Shown in pieces: positions 13,001-26,200 of a stretch of 64,000 bases of DNA; within the stretch, counting starts at the first letter, position 1, and every line of letters starts with the position of its first letter. The position numbers were made by a program, and so were the translations under genes. Under the pieces are notes generated by a model that ran no database searches, was not told the origin of the DNA, and saw only the letters and a program-made list of their open reading frames with translations. Source of the stretch: Lithospermum erythrorhizon (Eukaryota; Streptophyta; Magnoliopsida; Boraginales; Boraginaceae); NCBI GenBank assembly GCA_019722365.1, contig JADFUC010001683.1, forward strand, positions 1,736,001 to 1,800,000, given 5' to 3'.

Positions 13001-16000
13001 AAAAATAATTTTCCTTTAAAACCAAATTTTTAATGTCAAAAACAAAGACTTCTTTTCACTTAACATCCATAACTTCCGGTGATCTCTATCAGCTTTAGAA
13101 TTTTTATATTTTGAATCTTGTTGCGAGACGTCTTTTTTGATAGGTAGAAGCTCTTGAGTTCATTCCCTGAAGTCGAGATACGAGTCCTTGAAATTTGACT
13201 TCTTTGAGGGGTTCGACTGGGATTAATCACCGCAGCCTTTAGGGAATTTGCTTTCTCCTAGTACTGTAACCCGATTGATTGATTCAAATTTCTACTTGCT
13301 CGTCTCTTGAGTCTAGTTTGTGTTCATTTTTTGCTGGAATTTTTTGGATAGTTTAACTCTTCCATTTTGCTAATGAACGATTGCATGCCGGGTTTTGGCC
13401 CATTGCTTGCTTTTTCTTGGCTTTCTTTTTGATTTGGCTTCTCCACTCGTGTGCCCCCTCGTGATTCACGCTGCAGTAGTGGTTGGAACTTGCATGTAGA
13501 ATGGACTTTAGAACGCCTTTCCTCTTCTTCCCGCTACTTACTTGCTTTATTTCTTCTGTTTTCATGAGCCGAAATTTCAGGATCTAGGATGCTGAAGCAC
13601 GCCAGCTTATCATTTTTTGTTGGATGTAAGGTTTCCGCTTTGCCTTTTGGTCATAGATCATGCAGTAAGTGCATGCTACCTGTGTCGTTCTATCTGAGAT
13701 TGGCCTCCACCTCGTGGCTTTAATTGCATTAACTCCGAGGGTTACTTGCCGCGTAGTTTCACAAGTAATGTACTGTGGTCAACCGATAATCTGGCCAAGG
13801 GCTTCAAATGCTTTCTCTTAAGATGGTTAAATTCTGGATTTACTAATTTGGTAGGATTGTGCTAACCCAGCGGCCCTTCTGCTCAATGGACGCCGCTGAC
13901 ACGCCCCCAACCACTTTTGTAGGCTAAATGGCTCAAGATGTCCTCGTCCGGCCTATATCGATGCTGATGCCTCTTATAGTTTGACACCAATGTCCCGCTT
14001 TGGGAGGCTTTGGTTGATATAAAATGATATGTTCCTGACCTTAAGAGCTTGGGCAGAAATGATTTACCCTGCTAACGGGATATTCAGACGTTGAATATCT
14101 AGAGGCCTGGCAGTCATGTAAGGATCCTCAAATTTCCCCGCTTATTACGACGTATTTCTTCTCGAACCCTGACAACTCTACAGGAATCTTCTCATGATTG
14201 CCAGATTTACCACCAAACTACTGACCCCGGGGCCCTCTAAGTTTTGTAGAGATAATGTTGACGTTTCGAGCTTTGTCTCAATCCCTTAGTCTTATCTCCG
14301 CCTTCCTCGTAAGGTGCCAAATTGCTCCTTCATTTCATCTATACACGCCATTCATCTACTTAAATTCGATAGAAAGGTCTAATGTATTAGTTGTCACAAC
14401 GCTTGCTTTTGTCCCCTCTCTCTTCATCAATATCACTTTTCATCCCTGTGTTCAAAAAGTCAGATTCTTGAACCTAGTCCGAAGTCAATCTTTGTGGAGC
14501 TTTAGCAAAGCATAATCCTTTCTTTATGGACCGCAGTTTCACCTCCTTCGCTTCCCGACAGAAGCATCGAGGTTGGGTCACATGTAAAAGTCGCGCTTAC
14601 GCCGCTGCTAGACCGGCCGGTACACCCGCCCGGCTTGCTCATCTCGATCCTCGAGCCTAGATACATCATCGTCGTAAGTGGATTCGCTTCCCTACTTTTT
14701 TTTTTGCCTCACGTATCGGATCTCTTTCTTCTTTTATGGTTTTATTCATTCTCGATTGTTATTTTATTATCGCTTACTTTTCATTCTTTTGCCGTGATAC
14801 TCGATTTAATCCGACTAAGCATAAATACGACGGTTGCTTTTGTACTGACACGTATCGCCGGGCCACGCACTGCTGGATCGCCTCCTCGGTGATCAAGCCA
14901 AATCGAGTTCAGGGGCTCGCATAGTTTTAACCTGACGCGAGCCGGAGCGGGCGCTTATCCTCATGCTCGTGGAGGCGCGGCGCTTATCCTTGCGGTTTGT
15001 GAGCTGAAGGAGTCTCAACTCGGGTTCGACCGCCGCCAAGGCCTACCCTTGTTCGTGAAGTTTCTTATTTTGCTCAAGTCTCAACCTTTCGAGGCATTAA
15101 CCTTCAGTGTGCACTGCCCACAATGTCCGCCGAAACGCATTTATGTACGTGGATCGCTCCTATGCCACTCAAGTTAACTCATCCAAAATGCTATTTGGTT
15201 CGTCCCAACAGCATAATCTTTAGGGTTTTCTTGTAGATAAAGATCGATCCCCGCCTCTAACTCTTCTAAAGAACAATTGTGTACCAGACGCTGGCTCTCC
15301 CCGTTCAGAGTGTCGTAGTTTCGGTTTCTTCATCCCTTTCACCGATACGCACGGGAAGCGTAGACATAAATTTTGCCTTCATTAGCTTCCAAGGATAAGT
15401 GACCTTTAGTTGCTTGGTCGAACTTTAGCCCATTCGTATGCCTTCCTCTCGTTTCGCTCAACCCTCAAAGCGCCGATCTTCATACTCCAAGCGCTTCCAC
15501 GAGGCTAACAAATATTCCACAACGCTTGCCGCTGACGTATTTGTATATCGAGTCAGTCAGGGTTTCTTTTAAGGAATTCATCGTGATGCCTCGTTGCAAA
15601 ATACAAGTGAGTATTCCGGAGCAAGGTCAACTCATACACATATCATCGGGTCTCGACTTCCATCTACTTCCCTCTAAGGAGTATCCACGCTGGGGTCGGG
15701 TATCTTTGACTCTCATACCCACGCATCCCGCTTGTCTTTCCTCGCCGATATGCAATCGAGGTCAGCCATGAATCTTTCCTTCATTGCCTCCCATGGACGC
15801 TGGGCTCTTTCCGACTAAGAAGCGTACCCCCTCGCTTTAACGTGTTCTCATTTTGTTTCTACGCTGAAGCATTTGTGCAGCCTCTTCTTCTTTCTCCTCT
15901 CAAAGCCTTGAGCTTTCAGGTTGATTTTTCCCAACTGGTCAAGATGTACTTCCTTTGAATCACATTTGTCCCCAACCTTAGGAAGATCGATTTCCTTGAT

Positions 16001-18480
16001 TTTCTTCTGTGGCCGAGTGCCGCCCCAACCGGTAAATACTAAGCTACTGCTTTCTCATGTATTTTATTTGTGGTGAGCCTTTTCTCAACCTCTCTCGCTA
16101 TAAATACTGGTCACCCTCTCTGACAGACACGGCCGGTGGTTTTTGGTGTATATCCCAAACCCCATGGCCGAAGTTCTTAATAGACCATCTTTTTCTCGCT
16201 TTCCCATCTTCTCAAGCGGCCGTTTCAACCTATGTATTGGCCCCATGGCTTTGTCTTTCGATAGATCATACCGCTTCTTCTGGGGAAAGTCGGCTTTCGG
16301 GCTCCATGCCATGCTCTAATTGGGTCCTTCCTTTGGTGCCACGAAACCTTTAAGGGCGACGCCGCTTACCTTTTCTTGCCAGCTGGTGGGTAGGTCGCTC
16401 AATGCCAATTAGATGCTCCTCCACTTCTTGTAATGTCGGCATATCATTTGTGCGAGGTCTCTCGGGTGCCTCTCGAATTCTTCACATGCTGGGTTTGCTC
16501 TCTTCTTGTAGTATTTCCTGCATCGGCAAAGCGATTCTTCTATCACAATGGATTCTCATCCTTTCAATGTTTTCTCCATCCCATCTTTGCAATACTTCGC
16601 TATCAGCGGTTATAGGCGGACAAAGATTACCGGGCCAAGTGATCCGTCTTCCTAGTAGGATATTAATGTGACCTTGGCATCTATCACATTTAAACTGTGG
16701 ATTTGGTTTCCAACTCCTCTATCGAATGTCACAGACTTACTTTTCGGGCGGTTCGCCCGCCTCGTTAAAGCCTCGATTATAATGTGGAATGCCAGAAAGT
16801 CTTCTCTGGCTGAGATGCCTGCCTCACTGTCCGGAGGAAGGATGACAAAATGATCGTCCGGCCTACCAAAGATTCTCGCTTATCCGACTTTCATTTGGCG
16901 TGATCCCTATTATTATGTAGAGGAGGTTTATTATGAAAATTCTCTTCAGGGTGCGATTCATCAAATAACGCCACGTAAGAAAGTACGCAACTTGTTAAAG
17001 CCGGGTAAATACACCCTTAGCGCTCAATAGCTTGAGTTTTCAGACTTCAACACATACACGCAGATGCTCGCGATCCTCATCGTCTGGAGTATACGCCGAT
17101 GCCTCTGACAAAGTTTTGCTTACCAAAACCCCTGCACCGACCTCAATGGGTTTATAATGGTGGTGTGGTTACGTGGTTCAAGAAACTTTGTCTTCCTCTA
17201 AGGTAATCGCCTTCTCGCAAGATCCATCACTCTCTTCAAGATAAATCATTTTTCAACGGGATACCCAAGATCCTATGATACTCTGCGTATTAGGCTCCAT
17301 GCTTGATTTGCCTAATCAACCCCTTTCACAATTTGTTGATATAAGTTTTGGCTTTCGCCACCACAAACATCGCTGACGTCGGAATCGAGGAAGTGGATAT
17401 CTTCTCTCGCATCACTGAGTGTAGGCGCTTCATTGCCTTCCGAAGGCTCCGAGTCCGCCTCGACTATCTCGTTCTCGGGCGTGAACTTTGTTGTTTTAAA
17501 AAGTCCACGTGGTGCTTTCTTTCTCGAGCTCGAGTTCTCTCTCTCGCCTCTTTGGGATCGTATACGGTCTTCGAGTAAAGAGTGTCATGGGCGAGCATGT
17601 ATGTCTTTTGGCAGCCGACGACAGCCCATATCACGTGCCCTCGCTAAGCAAATTCTAATGTTCTAGAATTATGCCTCAGACACTGATTCCAGAAGTCCCA
17701 ATGCATTCCTCAACGCACACGCCGACGGGCCTACGACTCGGTAGCCCTCAGACTGCCTCGTATTCCTCCACCGTCACGGGGTCTCAGAATCGGGCTCTTC
17801 TTTTCGCTGCGGCAATTAGCTCCATCACGCTAACCGGCCCTCTTCAGACGTTTCACAGAATTTGAGCCCGCCTATCTGGGCTGAGGCAAACTTCAAGTTA
17901 GCTGCATCAATTTAACGCGATTCCCTTGAGGGAGTCGAACGAATCGTTTAATTTATTTTACCCTTCACTCCCAAGATTGCCGCACGCCTCAAACAAAGCT
18001 GGCTAAGACAAGCATTTCAGTTTCAGCCCATCAAAGTCATTGAACTCTCAAGTGGCTGATGTACCTTAGCATTCTCACCGGTCTATATTGCAAGCGTAAG
18101 GCTTTATTATGTGATACGGCCGACCTCGATCTTCACGACCTTTTATCGCCTAGTATATACTCCTTCACTGCGCCCTGCAATCATCCGCATCACCGAAATT
18201 CCATAGGAGTTTCTACTCGTGTTCCTCGGGTTGGTCGCTGACGACCTCGGTGCATAAATGGTGGATGATTGAAATGGCCCTATCTCCATTTTGTGAGGTC
18301 AGAAGCTCTCTTTCTTTCTTTAAAGTCGCTCACCGGCTTCGGGTCTATGTCTTCATCACCATCTTTTTCCGACATCCGAGCAATGTGAAATGCCTGTGTC
18401 AATCTTTATATGACGCTTTCTACCTAACCCTAAGAGTAGAAATGACTGCTCTTCCAGAAGCGTAATACCAAATATCATTT
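13000..18480. other. G+C-richer, heavily mutated block, probably a dead retroelement
   Basis: Visibly richer in G+C and CpG than the rest. Reading the minus strand gives fairly long open, charged stretches interrupted by TAG/TAA, for example near 16,400-16,640, 16,660-16,860 and 17,400-17,600. This is the look of a gag-pol region altered by C-to-T change. Plus-strand frames of 60-98 codons here are more likely shadows. No family could be assigned, and no LTR pair was found. Confidence 0.4.
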
Positions 18481-18799
18481 CGATAGTTCATATCAATTTA
18501 ATTAAATCAATAAAAGTTGATAAATAACATGTATCAAATTTTGTTCGACACCGAACTACTTTTTATCAATTCAAATAAAAGACCTAAATTATTTCTAACC
18601 TTCGTTAAGTACTCTGGGAGGATTTCTTACACCTTTAATTCTTTTGAAATATCTTTTAAAGACTCGAACTCCAATTATACGGTGAACATAAAGGCAAAAC
18701 ATGATTTTAAATGAGACATAATTTTTATGTAGCTTATTTTTAAATAACAAACACTTAATTGGATCAATATTTAATACATTAATCAATTTTAATTAATTA

Positions 18800-19380
18800 A
18801 AAATAAAATAAAACATCATCTTCAACCTTATATCCACCCCTCATATACCACCTCACCCTTAACCCTATGAACCAAACCCTCAGAATCTACTAGGCCCCTC
18901 CCCTACCCTCTACTTTCTCTTGCATCATCCTCTACCCATCATCTCTTCCTCCACAAGCGCAAGGTAAGGATAACAGTTTTCATATTTCAAATTTCATGCC
19001 CTATGCCCACCATCTCATTGCCATAATAATAAACAAGCTGCTGCTGCTTTGTTTCATTTTGATGCCTTGAAGTTGTTGCTTGGGATTGACTTTGTTGGTC
19101 AAATTTTGTTCGATTTAATGGTGGGCTTACATATGAATTTAATTAGATTATTGATAAGTCGGAACAAATTCAGCACGGTAGCAATTAGATTCTTGCTCTG
19201 TTTTAATTTGATTTGTTGTCGTAATTGAAGAACTTAATTCTTAACAAATCAACTCAATTTCAGCACGGTAGCAATGGTGATGATCGACGGTGGCTATGTT
19301 GGTGAGCGAGGAAGGGGTGATTGCCCTCCGAGATGGTGGGGAAGATGAAGGGTGAAAAGGGAAAAATATATGAATCTACC
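18800..19380 (+). other. Possible decayed 5'-gene fragment with a 17-bp repeat
   Basis: A pyrimidine-rich tract (18,840-18,960) followed by CGCAAG|GTAAGG resembles a 5' UTR and splice donor. About 300 bp on, TTCAGCACGGTAGCAAT occurs twice (about 19,169 and 19,260); the second copy runs into a short ATG frame (MVMIDGGYVGERG...) that stops after 16 codons. No protein family is recognisable. Confidence 0.25.
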
Positions 19381-19489
19381 TAAAAAATTTTAATCAAACA
19401 TATTTTATACATGATCTATTGCGTATTTAAACTATGAACTAAACAAAATGGAAATCCCATGCAGTATTCCAATGTAGTTCTTATCAACA

Positions 19490-20330
19490 ATCTTTCACGA
19501 AGCTTCCTTCAATTCTATCATTGGAAGACTTCAAATATAAAGGCTCTAAGCAATTCACACGGCGAGAGGCTGAATCCTACATTCGTGCTCGCTAAAGACC
19601 AAAGAAATCGATAAAATCAACCGCAAACTGTTCTTGACTTGATATTTTCGCCACCATAGATGGTTATGTGAGGCTGCGCTTTATCATTGGGCGAAAAAAC
19701 GATGAAACCCAATGTCTTTGCCATATAGTGCCCTCAAATTAACCTAAAATCTCAACCGGTCAGCTTTAACGAAATTTAATTGCTTAATTTAATTAAATCA
19801 TAAGCTGAAATTAAACATTTATGCATGTGAACTAACAAGTTACTAACGGCAGCCTCAACTAACTATTAAATTAATTTAAACTCCCCGACAATTAATCGGC
19901 TTCATCCAATTTATATTTTACATTATCAATGTGAAAATTCTCAATCGGTAATATTCTGCTGACATTACAATCAACTCTCAATTTAGCAAATGTAGTTTAA
20001 TTTCGCTACATGAAATATAATTCAACGTCAATTGCATGCTACATGACTTCTGTGCTCTGATAATAGCTGCCTTTATAATAATAAATATAATCACCATTAT
20101 TATTATTTATAACGACATGCACGATTCCAAGAATCCTGGTGATAATCCCTGTGATTATTAATGGTAACCCGATTGTAATTACAATTACCGTGATCGAATG
20201 TCTGCTTACGTGAATCACATTCACTAAACTAGTAAAATAAAATTACAAAAATTAATATCGCAACTAAGATAATAAATGTAAAACCAATAACTATTGACAT
20301 TTCCAAACATATGTGGCGCGGAGTTTCGTC
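19490..20330. repeat. Dispersed repeat, copy 1 (related to 62.14-63.02 kb)
   Basis: The same ordered block of shared phrases as in copy 2 (ending AATCACATTCACTAAACT at about 20,215-20,232). Identity by eye is moderate, so both copies are old. A CpG-richer stretch follows at about 20,320-20,460. Confidence 0.6.
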
Positions 20331-20459
20331 GTTGGCATTTGTGTTTAGAGTTGCAAGTTTAAAGCGTGGCTACGCGCGAAGGCCGATCGATCTACCGGAG
20401 CAGCGCGGTTAATGGCGGAGGCACATGGTGAAGTTCGCACCATTGACGCGCGGGGCCAA

Positions 20460-21172
20460 GTAGTTATTAATGTTTTATTTGATTTTAATCACTTAAAATT
20501 AATTAATGTATTAAATATTTCACTTACCAAGTCATTATATTTAAAAACGACTCATAAAAGTTGTGAATATATTTAAACGATTGCTTTTAAGCATTACGTT
20601 TAATCGTTATACTTGAGCTCATGCCAATAAAAAAGATATTTTTAAAAAGCTCAAGCCGCTAATCTCCTAAAGTGCTTATTCGAAAAGTTAAAATGATTAA
20701 ATAACTATTTAAATGCATTTAAAGTGAATTCACGCGCTGCATTGAAATTTAGGATAACAATATATAGCTATAATACTTTAATTTGCAATGTCCCTGGTAT
20801 AAATTAAAACAGATCAATTTCACCATTTAGTCAAATGTGTATGTTTTCACTCTCCTTCAGAAGTACATGCACTTTTATTGAATACATTGCATAATTAGAT
20901 ATCTTAATCTAACAATTTTCATGTAGAAAGTACCAGTAGTTGCAACATTATCATAAAAGTTTAGATTCTTTGAGCTCATAGTAATACAAGCAAACAAACA
21001 AGTCATGGGAAATGCTGATAGACTTACTTAACAACATGCATTTTAAATTAAACTAAACATCTTACGAACCCATCAAATTTCCTGTCTCAATAATATAATT
21101 ACAAAGTGTAATAATACTAGAGAACATAACACATAACAAAATCTCAGGAAACCTAATTCACCATGATACTCA
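20460..21172. other. AT-rich spacer downstream of the CASP-like gene
   Basis: Holds the 3' UTR of the CASP-like gene at its right end. Nothing else can be supported. Confidence 0.4.
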
Positions 21173-23129
21173 TCAAATTGTAGTTTGATGGTGGCCTGTC
21201 CTTTTGCCCTTGAGCACAAGTAATCTCTTGGCTGAATAAAGCCTAAAAAGACTGAAAGCAGAGAGGGATGAAATGATAGACATGAAAAGTATGGCAATAT
21301 ATCCACAAAAAATAGCACCACCAATTTGATTGCAGAATCTGCCAAATTTGTCACACAGCTTCATCCATTGCAAACTACTCTCACCATTTAATGCAAATAA
21401 ACAGCCTTGAAGGGCAGCTGTGTTGGTTGCAAACATTATGTATGCTATTGCCTACACGATTAAATAAATATTTGGACAATAGAGTTAATTAATTGGACAA
21501 AATAAAAGTGAGTCAGAATTTGACTCATGCAATAAATTATACTACTACGGTATGGTATAATCAACTGTGCTGGCAAAGGTAATTATTGGCTAAAGCGTGT
21601 TGCCAGTTACTGACATAGACCTGGCGGGTTGAATTTTCGGTAGAGTTACTTGTGAAATAAATGTATACTGCATTAGTGCCTCCATTCAATTTGTTACGGA
21701 GTAATAATTTATGAATTACATCTTACAATTAATTTTATATAACAAGGGCATAACTATAATAAGGATATAATCTTATATATTAAATCATTTGAAATATCTC
21801 AAATTTTGTATGTGAGACATAAATCTTCAATTCAATATATTTTATAGGTTCAACTCATATATGAGTTCTATCAAAGAATTATTTAAAATATTATGTTAAG
21901 AATTTATGATTTCACACTTTCAAGTCATTCCACATAAAATAAATTGATTATTGAAAAATAGATTAGAACCTTATTAATTCATCCAAAACTTAATAGACTA
22001 CTCCATTCAATTTAACTTGTAAGTTTGACAAGATCAACTTTAGCTCTCAATTTAACATGTACAAAAATATTTCAAAAAACCAATTATTATTTGATACTGA
22101 GTACTTGACAATCTTTTTGAAATATAGTGAATATGACATTCAAATAAAAATAAAGAAAATATTTTATTTGTCTCACTTCATTTAGTAGACTATTAAAACC
22201 ACAAATTGACATGACAATCACGTATTTTCATGGACGTAGCATTAATACTAGGAAAGCAACGTTATGCATCGGTCGTCAAGAGAAATAATCATCATTTTCT
22301 ATTTTTCTTCCACGTTGACTCGTAAATATCTAGAAGTAAAGAAGGGTAAAACTTATGGATGGTTAAGCATTGAATAAAAATATAAAAATAAAAGGGACTT
22401 TATTAATTACTTAGCCTATTATTATATTATAGTTTTAGATATGAAAACTCTTATGCGTGAGATGCCACGCACGGTTCATACATTATTTTGTCTTTTCTTA
22501 ATCTGTCAAGCATGCAATTTGAACATCTTTTTTCTCTTTTCCTTACTTCCCAACACCTAAACTTAATGTCCATGCCTTCTCCATCATTCCATAAGAAACC
22601 CAAACAATCAATCTTCTTTAATTCTTGATTTGTGCATAGCAAGAGTTAATCAAAGAATACCTCAAGAAAGTCGGGGTCGTTGGCACTGCTTCAATTAACA
22701 ATGACACTCAAGAAAATTGGTTCGCCTTGGGATAGCCAGACATCAGATTAATATTTAGTCCCTAATTTAACGCTTTCTTTAAAATTTGAACATTATCAGC
22801 GCCCATTTTTAGGGGTCAAAATTTAATGTTTAATGGGGCTTAGTATATAAGTTAAAGCTACAGAAATTGGCCCTTTTAATGTGACAATAGCTTATTTCGT
22901 TCTAATACTTTTAATATTAATTACTTAATTTGTAATATTTGAAAAATATTAAGATTTTAAGGTATATATTAAAAATTAAATATTTTAAGATAATTAATAT
23001 AATATTATTTTATATATTTTTATATATTAACTTTGGAGCAAAACAATATATTTTATTTATAAAGTCAGATATCCTTTATATTTATTATAAATATTCAATA
23101 ATTTTTTACTTTATACCTTTAAATATATC

Positions 23130-23205
<76 letters not shown>

Positions 23206-26200
23206 CCTGTTATATATAAAAGACGGATCGCGTGGTTAGCACGCCACGTCCATACACCTTTTTACTTTTAAACCCGATAAATCATACTAAATTATTTAAT
23301 AAACACTCCAATATATAAATATTTTTACCGGCCCGACTCCTGATAAAAAGGCTAAATTATCGCTTGTTATGTATAAGCATGGATGCATGCTGGATAGCAC
23401 GTGCGATTCATACACCTTTTTTTTTCTTTTGCTTTTTTTTTTATAAAAAAACTCGATAAATCAATACTCGATAACTCTCCAAAATAATATTTTTGGCCGG
23501 CCAGACATGGGATAGCGATAAATTACGTAATTTGCATTTTCTTCTCGCTTTTTTTCCAATTATCAAATATCAGAAAACCGGATCGTGTCAATCGCACGAA
23601 CGGGTCCATACTAAGCATCGCTCATCTCTTTACTTATTTTATTTTATTATGGCTTTTTTCGAAACTCGATAAATTAATACTGACATTTAATAACATCTCC
23701 AAGATACGCACTGAGATACGGTTCCCTTAAATTAATAATCATGGTTTTTTTTCTTTTCAATTTTTTTACAATTATCAACTATCAGAAACTCAAGTAAATT
23801 AATACTCTAATCCCTTAATAAACTCTCTCTTTATAATATGTTCGGGTTAGTCACTACTCGGGTCAGTGCTTGGTTTTTTTATACCGACTGAGGATAAAAA
23901 ACCTCATTATTTAATAAACTCTCTTAGATAATATTTTTGTACGCCCCACCCTGATAGGTGCTAAATTAATAACGATTATATATATATATATAGAGAGGTG
24001 TTGAACACACTTTTCAAACCACTGGTCTTTAATATTATTTTTGTCCCTCATGCATTTTTCCTCCCTGCCTTTTATTTCAAAATTAATTACTGAATCCTAC
24101 CCGGCCCCCTTAATTTAATATGATTCTGTGACGATAATGGAATCATTGAAGCCACTCTGGACCATTTTTGTCATCAATTTAAAAGTTTACTAGTGCCGCC
24201 ATTTGAAAAGTTTCTGAATAAAACCTCGGCCGAAAAGCCATTGGGGCGACGGTTACAACCTTTAAATTCCATATATATATTTGCCGCTATTATCAACTAC
24301 ATTAAACTCTCGATATATTAATAATGATTATTAATAAACTCTCTAAGATAATACTTTGTCCGTCTCTACTCGTAGATAGGCGCTAAAATTAATAACGCGC
24401 TTTTTTAGGTTTTTCAAATTATCAAACGACAAGTAGATGTAATATTTAATAAACTATTTTTGGCCGGTATCACTGGGATAGGGGCGCAATTTGGAACTTA
24501 ATGCTTTTGGAATTATTACCATTCGATTTCGATATATTTTATTATACTCTATAAAAAGTTATCCCCGCGCTTCAAATCGATTTTGATAAGCCATATTTCG
24601 CCAATCTACCCGAATTAACAAATTACTTATAAACAAATTAAAAAGTTATTAATTATACAATACTCCCTCTCCATTTTTATATTTGCTGCTTTTAAAGAAA
24701 AAAAAAATGTTTTTAGAAATCGTTGCTTTTAACATAATAAATAGCATTTTTATATTTTCAACGATTTTTGACTACTTCATCTCTCTTGAAATAAAACAAC
24801 CAACCAATCATATTATTTTAATTGGATTATCACTCACATTTTCAATGCACTTTTTTGACTATTTTTCTTTTCTTTAATCTATGTGCAAAGTTCTAAATGA
24901 CAATTAAAAAGGAGGGAGTATTAATTTATTTAATGTAACCTATAAGCCAAATTGAGCCAAAATAATATATATAGTTAATTATTCAAAATATTTAATTTTT
25001 AATATATACCTTTAAAATCTTAAGCTGTAGATAGTTTTCAAATATTACAAATTAAAGTAATTAATATTAAAGCGTTGGCATCAAACGGTAACTATTTCCA
25101 GACACTATCAGGGACCATTCATGTAATCTCAGAATTTACACATACACAAAACTCTTCAAATCTTCACCTCAATCGTAATTCTTAAATACTTAATTTGAAA
25201 AAATTAATATTTACAATTAGTCGTTTAATCAATTATTAATAATATACTTTTATAACCGATTTGAACATATAACTGATTTAATGAGTCTTAATTTAATTGA
25301 AATGAAAACTCTATCCTGCTTTGTTTTTAAAATTTTCGTGAATAAAAATCGGATCCCGCTTCCGGATGAATGACCCAAACCGATGGATCGCTGCCGACCG
25401 CCTGATCCGGATAAAAGTCCAAATCCAACTGGAGCCCTAATAAAATTCATATTGACAGAATTAATAATAATATAAGATTTTATTAATGATTTATATTTTA
25501 TCTTTGTTTTAAATAATATTTAGTCTCGTACTTAGATGAACAACATTTTCGCCTGTCAATGTCACCTAGTTTAAGCTACCTAAAACGCTAGAATTCATGT
25601 CATGTATACGCATTGGAGGAATCAAAAGTTTTCACTGCTACAAAATTTATATTGAATAGCCTCTTTGTTTTTAGATGAGACTATGTTGAGATTCTAATTT
25701 TTTTTATAAAAAACCAAGATTTATAAGAGAATAAATTCATGTGTACTAACATGGACCGAACTAAGTACATGGAGGGAACTAAGGGGGCAAAGCATTCATA
25801 CTGAGATTGACCCTAATAATTCAAAAATTTTATACGAACCTATATCAAAAATATGATAATATATTTTAGAGATACATTAATTTGCTAGACACACTCTGAC
25901 TATAAACGCAGAAGCTTCTCCCACACGCGATCCAGCTATTTAATAAATTCAACAACTTTTTCATATTTTATGATACCTGGAACGTACCTAAATCTACTAA
26001 ATTTTATATCTCCTCTTCATCTTTCAAATCTGCTGGTTTGAATTCGAATTCACATGTTTCACTCATCATTCGAGATATGACTCAGACTCACCAATAAACA
26101 TATTTCAAATTTTAAATTTATCATCTTATATATAATGGGTATATATTTCGATAAACATAAATTTTATTTTTATCAATTTAAGATGCAGCTCACTTATTAC

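Larger units (their letters stand above)
22905..25078. mobile_element. ~2.2-kb fold-back element in CASP-like intron 2
   Basis: Left arm 22,905-22,995 and right arm 24,968-25,078 are inverted copies: both read TTAATATTAATTAC, AATTTGTAATATTTGAAAA, AAGATTTTAAGGTATATATT (or AAAGG) and AAAAATTAAATATTTT. The arms match the smaller fold-back near 2.05-2.53 kb. The interior carries a (TA)n run, degenerate repeats and a nested MITE. Confidence 0.6.

Noticed and set aside
16057..16353. 98-codon plus-strand frame in the G+C-rich block
   Set aside because: No recognisable domain; neighbouring minus-strand stretches look more coding-like, so this is probably a shadow.
13000..18480. Search by eye for reverse transcriptase, RNase H or integrase motifs on both strands
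   Set aside because: No convincing YVDD-, HHCC- or DDE-like pattern could be placed, so no element family is named.
22939..23271. 110-codon plus-strand frame rich in Ile/Tyr
   Set aside because: Produced by the (TA)n microsatellite and AT-rich flanks.
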